64,000 bases of DNA from Spirosoma foliorum (GTDB lineage: Bacteria > Bacteroidota > Bacteroidia > Cytophagales > Spirosomataceae). The stretch is from NCBI RefSeq assembly GCF_014117325.1, contig NZ_CP059732.1, forward strand, positions 1,922,001 to 1,986,000. Direction: 5' to 3'. The notes below the pieces were generated by a model. That model was given only the letters and a program-made list of their open reading frames with translations. It was not told where the DNA came from and did not search any database. The translations under genes and the position numbers were made by a program. This document shows positions 39,283 to 47,881 of this stretch, piece after piece (position 1 is the stretch's first letter; every line of letters starts with the position of its first letter).

Positions 39283-40053
39283 TCAGGGCACTTGAGCTGT
39301 TTTAGCTTTCGTATAATCCAGGGGTTCATTCTTGCCAATACTGTATTGTATACCCGCCAGAATATGTTGCTGAAATAAGGGATCACGGTAGGCTTCGCTG
39401 AGGTGGCCCAGCGCGGTATAAAACGACCGGCCACCATCGAATTTGTGCTTCCAGGCAAGCGGGTGATACACGCCTTCGGTGCCGCCCTGATACGTACTTT
39501 CATCGGCTGTCAGCAGTACATGTACGTCGGTCATGCGTTTTTTGAAATTGTACCATTCATCTTTGCGCTTCCACCGTTTAGGTAGTTGACGTGTTGATGG
39601 GTCATTCACATCGGCGACCTGCACAACGCCATCCACCGGATCAGGCGGGTGATTTACGAAAACGGCACCGGTCAACTGGCCAAACCACTCCCAATCTTTC
39701 TCCGAGGCCGATGCCGAGTGAATACCTACATAGCCGCCACCCGCCTGAATATACCGCTCAAAAGCTGCTTGTTGGGCTGGATTCAGTACGTCGCCGGTTG
39801 TGCTAAGCCAGATAATGGCTGCGTACTTTTTCAGAGTGTTGTCGGTGAAAAAATCTGCATTTTTTGTTGTGTCTACGGCGAACCCATGCTGCTGTCCCAT
39901 TTGTATAATGGCCGCTATACCATCGGGAATTGACTCATGATAGTAACGTAGCGTTTTGCTGAAAATCAGAACTTTAGGTTTGCCGGATTGGGCGAAACTC
40001 AGCATTGAAATGCCTAGTAAAAAGGCCAAAAGAAAGGGCAATATTTTTTTCAT
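39283..40053 (-). CDS. Secreted ThuA-like (trehalose-utilization-type) protein
   Basis: A 256-residue protein with a signal peptide (LPFLLAFLLGISMLSFAQ). The ThuA fold reads ILIFSKTLRYYHESIPDGI (glutamine-amidotransferase-like Rossmann start), YVGIHSASASEKDWEWFG, RKDEWYNFKK and FYTALGHLSEAY. It is clearly homologous to the N-terminal domain of the next protein, so they are tandem paralogs. ThuA proteins have been linked to conversion of 3-keto sugars in trehalose/sucrose-type catabolism; in Bacteroidota many are secreted and unassigned. The gap to the next gene is about 40 bp, so co-transcription is likely. Confidence 0.85.
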   Translation of the reverse strand: MKKILPFLLAFLLGISMLSFAQSGKPKVLIFSKTLRYYHESIPDGIAAIIQMGQQHGFAVDTTKNADFFTDNTLKKYAAIIWLSTTGDVLNPAQQAAFERYIQAGGGYVGIHSASASEKDWEWFGQLTGAVFVNHPPDPVDGVVQVADVNDPSTRQLPKRWKRKDEWYNFKKRMTDVHVLLTADESTYQGGTEGVYHPLAWKHKFDGGRSFYTALGHLSEAYRDPLFQQHILAGIQYSIGKNEPLDYTKAKTAQVP

Positions 40054-40096
40054 ATTTTATTCGTTTCAGGTCATTGACAAGGCAAATCTGTATGCC

Positions 40097-40185
40097 GTTC
40101 GTGGCAATACCCCCAATCTCCTGAAGGGGGCTCATCAGCCGGAGGTTTTAGCCCCCTTCAGGAGATTGGGGGTATTGCCACGAAC
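40097..40185. repeat. Perfect 36-bp inverted repeat after esterase stop
   Basis: Arms 40097-40132 and 40150-40185 are perfectly complementary with a 17-nt loop. The second arm touches the esterase stop codon, so RNA of the minus strand forms a 36-bp hairpin directly after the gene. It may act as a terminator or RNA stabiliser, or be an intergenic palindromic element of the kind scattered in Bacteroidota genomes. Confidence 0.9.
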
Positions 40186-41858
40186 TAAACGCTTCTTTTA
40201 TAGTAAAGAGGCTCCAGCATTTTCCGTGCTTCGCCGTCAGGGTCGTTCCGTACTTCACTGGTTTTGTTGAAGACCATCATCGCGCCTTTGTCGGGCGTAA
40301 AGGTGGGCCAATTGGGGAGTCCTTTATGATTCGGATTGCCGGTTCGGGCGAAATTTATCCAGGCCTGACTCATTTTGTTAGCCAACTCCCGAGCTTCGTC
40401 TCCTCCGCCAGTCATCGTTTCGCAACGGTCGGTATTCGCAAATACAAACGGGATTTCGCTGCAATGGAATGAGCGGGGGCGGCCGTCCAACACGGGCGTC
40501 TGCCAGGAAAAAAGGTAGAGATAAACAGGGGCGGCATTTTGGGCTGCTTTCCGTTCGGCTTGTAGGTAGGCCATTGGATTATACGGAGCTACGTAGGAAA
40601 GCAGTTCAACGGGCTTCGCTTTTGGGTGAACCTTACGTAACACCTCATAAATCTGGATGCTCTTGTCGCCAAAGCGCTCAGCCAGTTTCTTTTTCACCCC
40701 ATCATCATCGATTGATTCCATACCGGGGTTGTTAATACTGGCCGAGGCTTCATTGCGGTTTGTCCCGATGATCATCGGGATATTCGCTGAATAGGCTGGA
40801 ACGGCAGGCTCAAACGGATGGGCAGGCAACACAGTGCCATCCACAACCGGTTGCCACCCCGCCCGACCAACGCCTGGCGGTATTGTGGTTCCCATTTTCT
40901 TCTCGGCAGCCATTCCCGCTTCCGTTATGCGCGCAAAAGGGAGTTTATGAATATCAGCAATGTTCGACCGGTTGAGTTTCAGATCATTCAACACATGCTC
41001 AGCGAGTTGGGCCGCGTAGGTATGCGTTGCCACCTGAACCGTTGAGCTACTTTCCGAAATGCCTTTATGAAACAAACCTTTTGCTGACGGCATTGCCATG
41101 AGCGTCGTTACTTTGGCCGCTCCACCCGACTGCCCGAAAATCGTTACATTGCCCGCATCGCCCCCAAACTGAGCAATGTTGTCGCGTACCCATTCGAGGG
41201 CCGCCACCAAATCAAGCATACCCACGTTCCCCGATTGAGCGTACTGGCTGCCGTAATCAGACATATCCAGAAACCCGAAAACGTTAAGCCGGTGGTTGAT
41301 CGAGACAACAACGACATCACCGAATCGACTTAGATTTTCGCCGTCGTAAGAAGGGTGTTCCTGACTGGAGCCGGAGAAAAAAGCCCCCCCGTGCATCCAG
41401 AATAGAACCGGCCGTTTCTTTCCATCGTTAACGCCCGGCGACCAGACATTCAATCGTAGGCAGTCTTCGCCCTGCAAGCCGTCGTTCCACTGATATAGAA
41501 ATGCGTACTCTTCCGAACTCCAGCCGCCATTTGGTTTCTGGGGACAGACCGGCCCGTAAATGAGTGAGTTACGAACGCCCGTCCAGGGAGCGAGTTTGGC
41601 GGGCGGCATAAAACGAGCCTCTTCTGCGGTGGTTGCTGCGTACGGAATTCCCTTAAAATTGACAATGCCATTATGCGTATAGCCGCGCACTTTCCCCGCC
41701 GTTGTTTCCACCACTGCATTCGATTCCGAAGCGACAACGCTGTCTTTCCGATTGAAACCTGTGGGCTTGGCAACGACTTCTAACGGAATGGGGGAGACGC
41801 CAAAAGTGGTAGCACCAAGGCTAAGCTTTTGAAGGAATTCTCTACGGTTATTACTCAT
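40185..41858 (-). CDS. Secreted type-B carboxylesterase (alpha/beta hydrolase) with Tat-like signal
   Basis: A ~557-residue enzyme starting at ATG 41858 (the ATG at 41909 would overlap a hairpin). The N-terminus NNRREFLQKLSLGATTFG looks like a twin-arginine signal, consistent with an exported folded protein. The nucleophile motif GQSGGAAK (Ser in IFGQSGGAA), the GGAFFSGS oxyanion loop, the acid in NRNEASAS and the late PVYLYLFSW segment are those of carboxylesterase type B. The enzyme could deacylate a glycan or aromatic ester, for example acetyl or feruloyl groups, before sugar oxidation. It is third in the SusC-SusD cluster on the minus strand. Confidence 0.83.
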   Translation of the reverse strand: MSNNRREFLQKLSLGATTFGVSPIPLEVVAKPTGFNRKDSVVASESNAVVETTAGKVRGYTHNGIVNFKGIPYAATTAEEARFMPPAKLAPWTGVRNSLIYGPVCPQKPNGGWSSEEYAFLYQWNDGLQGEDCLRLNVWSPGVNDGKKRPVLFWMHGGAFFSGSSQEHPSYDGENLSRFGDVVVVSINHRLNVFGFLDMSDYGSQYAQSGNVGMLDLVAALEWVRDNIAQFGGDAGNVTIFGQSGGAAKVTTLMAMPSAKGLFHKGISESSSTVQVATHTYAAQLAEHVLNDLKLNRSNIADIHKLPFARITEAGMAAEKKMGTTIPPGVGRAGWQPVVDGTVLPAHPFEPAVPAYSANIPMIIGTNRNEASASINNPGMESIDDDGVKKKLAERFGDKSIQIYEVLRKVHPKAKPVELLSYVAPYNPMAYLQAERKAAQNAAPVYLYLFSWQTPVLDGRPRSFHCSEIPFVFANTDRCETMTGGGDEARELANKMSQAWINFARTGNPNHKGLPNWPTFTPDKGAMMVFNKTSEVRNDPDGEARKMLEPLYYKRSV

Positions 41859-41874
41859 GGTTATATTCGTTTGA

Positions 41875-41906
41875 TGTGATGTCAGTTTCTCAAAACTGAC
41901 ATCACA
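41875..41906. terminator. Perfect 14-bp hairpin between SusD and esterase genes
   Basis: Arms 41875-41888 and 41893-41906 with a 4-nt loop lie in the short gap between the SusD stop and the esterase ATG. In the minus-strand message it could reduce read-through or protect the SusC/SusD part, giving lower expression of distal genes. No strong T tract. Confidence 0.6.
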
Positions 41907-41915
41907 CATTACTTA

Positions 41916-43658
41916 TCAATAGCCCGGATTTTGCGTCAGAACGCTTTTGCCCTGATAATCAATTTGAGTTTGCGGGATTGGGATATATTCGTCTCGACCT
42001 GGGGTGTATTTGCCACCACTATAAGCAACTGGTAACTTCTTTGATTCGTAGGCCAGGAATGCATTTAACACAGTAGAAGCCGTTCCCCAACGAACCAGAT
42101 CAAAGAAGCGGTGACCTTCGCCCGAAAGTTCAAGTTTGCGCTCAAATTGAACCGCCGTTCGGGCCGCGACTTTATCAGTCCAAGGCGTTGTGTAGTTGGC
42201 AATTACGTAGTTCGCGGCATTCTTACCATCAGGCATCTTTACCCACGTATCAGCGTTGGCGGCCCGCGTCCGAATCATGTTGACGTACTTGCGAGCCGTT
42301 TCCAGACTTCCTATTTCAATTTCGCACTCAGCTGCCATCAGCAGTACGTCGGCAAAGCGGATGATGTTGTAATTGATGGCCGAATACGCATCGGTTGACG
42401 TACTAGCATCAGTCAGGATTTTGTCCTGCGATTTGTAGTAGATAAACTTTTTGGGCGAATAGGGCCCAGCGAAACTCTGGTCGCGAATCCAGGCAAAGCC
42501 AGGATGAATCGACCAATCCAGATACGGAATACCCCGACGACCAACCGACCAATCCAGCCGGGGATCAACTGGGCCCGCATCAGGCGTAAATGGCTGATTT
42601 GAGAGAATTCCCTGATCCGTTTTCAACTGGTTTGCATCCGAATTGTAGGAACCATCCAACAAAGGAAGGCCAGTGCCATCCACCCGAAACGAGTTCGCTA
42701 ATTCAAAGCTGGGTGGGAAATAGCCGCAGCAACCCGCCGGACCACTCGAGCCCGTGTTGTATGGGAAATTATTGGCTAGGTCAGTGGCGGCATTATCCGA
42801 ACTACCTGTATTGGCCGCATTCTGAATGGCAAAAATCGACTCAGCGTTGGTTTCTTTGGCCGCGTTAAAAATATCGGTATAGTTCGCTACGAGACCATAT
42901 TTCATTCCGCCTGATGTAACGCCGTTGGCAATCACCTGATCGAAAAGCGCTTTGGCCTCTGTATATTTCTTTTGATACAGGTAGGTTTTCGCCAGATAAG
43001 CCATAGCTGCCCACTTGTTCGCCCGACCGACCAGCGTTTGGGTTTCAGGCAGATTATCGACTGCATATTTGAAATCGGCTTCGATTTTAGGCCATATTTC
43101 AACGTTGTTCGGCACTTTTTCGGCACCCGTTCCGTAGCCCACCGATTCATCTACATAGGGCACAAGATTGAAACTCCGTTTGAGATCGAAGTAATAGTGA
43201 GCACGCAGAAAACGGGCTTCAGCCGATATCCGCTGTTTGTCGGTCGCCGTTACATCGACACTAGCCGATGGAAGCGCACGTAGCACCGCATTTGCCCGGC
43301 TGATTCCTTCAAACATGGCACTCCATTTCTGGCCAATGTCAAAAAGGCTGGGATATAACTGATACGTCATCCAAGGAACGAGGTCGCCGTAATCGCCTGA
43401 ATTTGAGCCCTTATTGGCTTCTCCTCCCGATATACTTCCTCGCAGCCAGTTAAAGGAACTGGTTACCCGCCGGAAGCCGCGCCCGTTCAACTGGGCATAT
43501 GACGACACCAGAATGCCCTCAATACCCGCCTTGGATGTTAACTGGTCGCTGGATAATTGGCCGGTGGGCGCCACCTCCAGAAACTTATCCTGGCAGGCAG
43601 AAGTCGACAACATCAGCGTTGCGGTCACTATGATTAATTTACTGGTAAGATTTTTCAT
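41916..43658 (-). CDS. SusD/RagB family lipoprotein
   Basis: A 580-residue lipoprotein starting at ATG 43658, with lipobox Cys in MLSTSACQDKFLEV. TPR-like features appear at RISAEARFLRAHYYFDL and the C-terminal RagB part ends ...PIPQTQIDYQGKSVLTQNPGY. It starts 17 bp after the SusC stop, giving a SusC/SusD pair on the minus strand. It should bind the glycan on the surface. The SusC gene ends without overlap if this start is used; a TTG start at 43685 would overlap and lack a better signal peptide. Confidence 0.92.
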   Translation of the reverse strand: MKNLTSKLIIVTATLMLSTSACQDKFLEVAPTGQLSSDQLTSKAGIEGILVSSYAQLNGRGFRRVTSSFNWLRGSISGGEANKGSNSGDYGDLVPWMTYQLYPSLFDIGQKWSAMFEGISRANAVLRALPSASVDVTATDKQRISAEARFLRAHYYFDLKRSFNLVPYVDESVGYGTGAEKVPNNVEIWPKIEADFKYAVDNLPETQTLVGRANKWAAMAYLAKTYLYQKKYTEAKALFDQVIANGVTSGGMKYGLVANYTDIFNAAKETNAESIFAIQNAANTGSSDNAATDLANNFPYNTGSSGPAGCCGYFPPSFELANSFRVDGTGLPLLDGSYNSDANQLKTDQGILSNQPFTPDAGPVDPRLDWSVGRRGIPYLDWSIHPGFAWIRDQSFAGPYSPKKFIYYKSQDKILTDASTSTDAYSAINYNIIRFADVLLMAAECEIEIGSLETARKYVNMIRTRAANADTWVKMPDGKNAANYVIANYTTPWTDKVAARTAVQFERKLELSGEGHRFFDLVRWGTASTVLNAFLAYESKKLPVAYSGGKYTPGRDEYIPIPQTQIDYQGKSVLTQNPGY

Positions 43659-43674
43659 GTTGCAGTTTAGTCGA

Positions 43675-46600
43675 TTAGAAGCCAAAACTCACCCCTACAT
43701 TGTAGCCCCGAGTGACTGGATAGTTCCCCACATCAATCCCGAACGTAGCATCCGAGCCGCCACCTACTGCTGGGTCCAGACCGCTGTATTTGGTGATCGT
43801 AAACAAATTCGTTGCCGACACCGACACCCGCAACCGGCTGAGGTTGGCCCGACTTAGCAGTGCATTAGGAAAGGTATATCCCAGGTTCAGATACTGCATG
43901 CGCCCATACGACCCATTTTCAACGTAATAGGAGTTAGGTTGGGTGTTGGTACTGAAATTAGCCGCACTTTCGAAAATCGGTACGTTCGTGTTCATGTTGG
44001 TAGGCAACCACGAATCCTTTACTCTGGAGCTAACAGCGGCCCCCGTAAATGAGGGATAGAAGTCTGTAAACCACCGCTGGTTATTGAAAATCTGGCTTCC
44101 TAACGAAGCATATAAATTGGTGTTCAGATCGAAACTTTTGTATTTCAAGCCCAGCGTGATGCTTCCCGTAAATTTGGGGATCGGACTGCCCAGATACGTT
44201 CGATCATTGTCATCAATCTTTTTGTCGCCATTCAAATCGGCGAAGCGAAAACGGCCAGGAGCAGCGCCCGTTTGGGTCGCAGCCGATGCCACTTCTTCCT
44301 TGCTGTTGAATAGGCCAACTACTTGATAACCATAAAATGACGACAACGTATGGCCCGCTTCGTTACGTACCACCGGCCCACCAATGCGCGTACCACCGCC
44401 CGTGAAATACGGTACCAACGGCGCAATGGCCGTAATCTGGTTGCTTAGGAAGCTGCCGATTCCGGTCACTTCATAACTCAAATCGCCAACAAGTTTCCCC
44501 CGGGTGGTAAGCAGTAAATCAATCCCCTGATTGCGCATACTCGCTACATTCAGGAACGGTGCATTGGCTCGAACGCCCACCACGCTTGGTAAGGCCAATT
44601 GATATAGTAGGTCTTTGGTATCCTTTCGCCAGAAATCAACAACTACTTCCAGGCGATTATTGAAAAACGAACCATCTATCCCGATGTTGGATGTAATGCT
44701 CGTCTCCCATTTGGCATCGGCATTCCCGATCTGGCTTGGGTAGTACCCCGTGGCAATCGAGTTGTTCGTTGCACCAAGGTCGTAGCCGTTGGCCGCATTA
44801 GTAGCAAACAGGTTGAACTGGTTAGTTGAACTGAGGTAGTTGGAGTTACCCATCAAGCCATAACCACCCCGAATTTTCAGGTCTGATACCCATGGCAGAT
44901 TCTTCATAAATTCTTCGGACGAGATACGCCACGCAGCCGAGAAAGCTGGAAATACGCCATACCGATTGGCGGGGCCGAATTGGGACGATCCATCCCGACG
45001 TACCACCGCCGTAGCAATATACTTATCGTTATAGGTGTATTTGGCCTGCCCAAATATCGAGTAAAAGTTGTTGCCTTTTCCGTACGTGCTGGACACCTGA
45101 CGCGTTGCACCGGGCGTTGTGGTGTTCAGTGTTACGTAGTTAGGGTCGGTGGAGAACGGATTAATACCCGAACCTGCGATACCCCGTCCATTACCCGTGT
45201 TGAGTGCTTCCAGCCCCGCCAGCACACTCAGATCGTGTTTGCCGAACGTTTGCTTATACTGCGCTGTGTTGGTAAAGGTCCAGGCCAGCCCTACATTGGA
45301 TGCCTCCGAATAGGTGTAGTTCGCGATATTTTCGGAGTTTTCGTAAGTAGATCGAACGTATGAATTGTTGTAATTCGTGAAATACGTTCCGCCCAGGCTG
45401 CTACGTAGCATGAGGCCTGGAATCACATCATATTCCAGGTAAGCATTCCCCGAACCGAAGACAGTGTAGTTGATATTATTGGCTACACTCTCGCGATTCG
45501 CCACTGGATTTCGGGGATTGTTGAACCCCGGAGCGGCTGTGCCCGCATACCCTCCGAACGCATTATAGACCGGAATAATGGGCGCCATTCGAAATGCAGT
45601 CAATACGTCGTTTTCGTCGCCCGATACACTGGCATTGTTATTTGTGCTATTTCCCAATGAGTTCCCGACACTCCCCTGCAGCCCTGTCGCCGATACGTAG
45701 GCCACCTGGATATTTTCGCCAAACCGAAGTTTTTTTGTGATATCAAATTCGGTGTTGGCCCGCAGGGTGTAACGCGAGAAATTATTGTTTGTAATAATTC
45801 CCGCCTGCTGTTGCATACCCAGACTCAGGTAGTATCGGCTGTTTTCGGTCCCGCCCGAAAATCCCAGCGTATGTCTCGTCATAGGGGCAGTTCGTGTAAT
45901 GGCTTTGTACCAGTCGGTGCCTCGCTTGTTAGCCGCAATCACACTGTAGATCGCACCATTGGCCGGATTGACATTATATTTTGCCGCTTCTGCCGTCAAA
46001 TCGACAGCACCAACAACGCCTGCGTTCTTGCCAACTAATAGATAATCAGGCAATACCGGTGTTTGCCCTGATCCGTATTGACCATTGGCGATACCAGCGA
46101 AGCTATTCGCACCAATAGCCGTTCCCGACTGAAAAAGATCATTCCTGCGCGCCTGCCAGGTCCAGTCTGCCTGTTCTTGGGGATTCAGGATAGATGGGCC
46201 TTTACCCGGATCAGTCACACCATATAACCCATCGTAACTAATACTGAGTTTTTGCGCCTTGCGCTGACCTTTTTTCGTAGTCAGTACAATCACTCCGGCT
46301 GCCGCTCTGGCGCCGTAGATCGAAGCCGAAGCGGCATCTTTCAGGACGGTTGTGGTTTCAATGTCGTTGGGGTTAATGAACTGAATACTTTGGGTAGGTA
46401 CACCATCTACCACGTAGAGCGGTTGATTACCGCCAAACGAACCAAAACCCCGTACCCGAATCTGGCTGGAGGTACCGGGTTGTCCATTGGTGATCACCGT
46501 AACCCCCGCCACCCGACCCTGCAACTGCTGCTCCACGTTAGCCGAGGGAACTAGTTGAAGCTGGGCTGGTTTAACCGTCGATACAGCGCCCGTAACGTCC

Positions 46601-46962
46601 CGGCGGTTTTCTGTCGAGTAACCTGTGACCACGACTTCGCTCAGCGCATTGGCTTCATCTTCAAGTTTTACCTCAATGGAAATGCGGTTGCCAATTATTA
46701 TTTCCTGTGTTTTAGATCCAATTGAGGATATGATCAACACTGGGTTTTCTCCCCGAATGGTCAAGGCAAAATTGCCATTAGCATCAGAAGATGTACCAGT
46801 TTGCGTTCCTTTTAATACGATATTGGCCCCTGGGATTGCGCCATCGCTTCCTGTAATTTTACCCGTTACCCGACGATCCTGAGCGAAAGCATTGAGGCTC
46901 CATAGCAGCAGCATTGAACCCAGAAAAGTAGCCTGCAGTACTCTGTAGAACGATTCTTTCAT
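43675..46962 (-). CDS. SusC/RagA family TonB-linked transporter (no STN domain)
   Basis: A 1095-residue protein: signal peptide (LLLWSLNAFAQ), a carboxypeptidase-regulatory-like domain, the SEVVVTGYST box, a plug (VRGFGSFGGNQPLYVVDG) and the barrel ending in NVGVSFGF. Protein sequence in the plug is almost identical to that of the 31-34.6 kb SusC, but the DNA there differs at many third positions, while several barrel tracts are identical in DNA. It lacks STN, so it is not the direct sensing partner of the FecR. It pairs with the downstream SusD. ATG 46962. Confidence 0.93.
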   Translation of the reverse strand: MKESFYRVLQATFLGSMLLLWSLNAFAQDRRVTGKITGSDGAIPGANIVLKGTQTGTSSDANGNFALTIRGENPVLIISSIGSKTQEIIIGNRISIEVKLEDEANALSEVVVTGYSTENRRDVTGAVSTVKPAQLQLVPSANVEQQLQGRVAGVTVITNGQPGTSSQIRVRGFGSFGGNQPLYVVDGVPTQSIQFINPNDIETTTVLKDAASASIYGARAAAGVIVLTTKKGQRKAQKLSISYDGLYGVTDPGKGPSILNPQEQADWTWQARRNDLFQSGTAIGANSFAGIANGQYGSGQTPVLPDYLLVGKNAGVVGAVDLTAEAAKYNVNPANGAIYSVIAANKRGTDWYKAITRTAPMTRHTLGFSGGTENSRYYLSLGMQQQAGIITNNNFSRYTLRANTEFDITKKLRFGENIQVAYVSATGLQGSVGNSLGNSTNNNASVSGDENDVLTAFRMAPIIPVYNAFGGYAGTAAPGFNNPRNPVANRESVANNINYTVFGSGNAYLEYDVIPGLMLRSSLGGTYFTNYNNSYVRSTYENSENIANYTYSEASNVGLAWTFTNTAQYKQTFGKHDLSVLAGLEALNTGNGRGIAGSGINPFSTDPNYVTLNTTTPGATRQVSSTYGKGNNFYSIFGQAKYTYNDKYIATAVVRRDGSSQFGPANRYGVFPAFSAAWRISSEEFMKNLPWVSDLKIRGGYGLMGNSNYLSSTNQFNLFATNAANGYDLGATNNSIATGYYPSQIGNADAKWETSITSNIGIDGSFFNNRLEVVVDFWRKDTKDLLYQLALPSVVGVRANAPFLNVASMRNQGIDLLLTTRGKLVGDLSYEVTGIGSFLSNQITAIAPLVPYFTGGGTRIGGPVVRNEAGHTLSSFYGYQVVGLFNSKEEVASAATQTGAAPGRFRFADLNGDKKIDDNDRTYLGSPIPKFTGSITLGLKYKSFDLNTNLYASLGSQIFNNQRWFTDFYPSFTGAAVSSRVKDSWLPTNMNTNVPIFESAANFSTNTQPNSYYVENGSYGRMQYLNLGYTFPNALLSRANLSRLRVSVSATNLFTITKYSGLDPAVGGGSDATFGIDVGNYPVTRGYNVGVSFGF
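44945..45367. repeat. 423-bp tract identical to 32230-32652
   Basis: The second copy of the identical tract, in the same orientation and frame as in the other SusC gene. A second identical run of about 230 bp, 44372-44601, equals 31657-31886 at the same offset. Confidence 0.9.
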
Positions 46963-47881
46963 GAATATTGACTTGATTTAGAACATGAATTGAACAGCTG
47001 TCCGAAGCGCGATTCAGGCAACGGAAGTCATGCAGGCCTACATGAATTTCATCCCCTATTCAGCTGTTTTATCTGTCTAGTGCAGGAAAGGGCTGGAATT
47101 ATCCCTTTTCAAGTCAAAATTTTAATAAAATTCTTTTAACGTATTCGATCGATTGAGTTGGACTGGTATCAAACTTTGGTAAATCAGGTTCACTTCCTTG
47201 GCGCATATACACCATTGCAGAGTCTATTAACCGCACCTCTCGGAGACCCAATTCAACAAGCGTCTCATGCCGCTTAAGTAAGGGGAAGTTTTTACCCTGA
47301 ATGTGTAACAATCTATTTCAAGTAGGAAAAATTATATCGAAAAGGTATGCCCGAAAGGAAAGTAGCTTTGCCCCTGAGTAACGTACAGGTCGAGTTATCC
47401 CAAGGAATAGTCTATTGAACGATCGCTGAACAACGAAATGCCTAGTCCTGATTTATCCGGAGGTTTATTTGAACGATTTTATTGTATATTCAAGTTGAAG
47501 TTAATTTCCTGTCTAACAATTTTTTATATTGTTCATAGAATAGGAATCCTTGACTTTTTTGTGAACGATTTTTGGAATGACCCGTCTTGGAAAGTGTTGC
47601 CCTTTCTCGATCTTGGGATCCGCTGATTGTGCGAACAAGAGTTATAACTATGACAACTCTATACCGTAAAAATTGAGACTTTAAAAGCAGAAGATAAATT
47701 TGGGCGTATTGAACAATCGGTACAACTTCATAAAGGGAGGCCACACCTGAGAACTGCCCAAGCTGTCTCGATCAGCTACAGATGTCAATAAAAAAACGCT
47801 TGTGTGCGTAATCATGTTGAGCGACTTTTCGAAGTCAACTTGGCCATTCTTTACTATTATGGATGACGCCTATATTTATAT
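46963..47881. other. Mostly gene-free region upstream of susC, with one short unrecognised frame
   Basis: About 920 bp with no recognisable gene. A minus-strand frame at 47114-47311 (65 residues, with ELGLREVRLIDSAM) might be a gene remnant; I do not recognise it. The part near 46963-47110 should contain the susC promoter, but no clear TTTG/TAnnTTTG pair was seen. The downstream end abuts an insertion sequence. Confidence 0.3.

Noticed and set aside
47438..47744. Overlapping short frames on both strands upstream of the insertion sequence
   Set aside because: No family, no signal, and mutual overlap; treated as non-coding.
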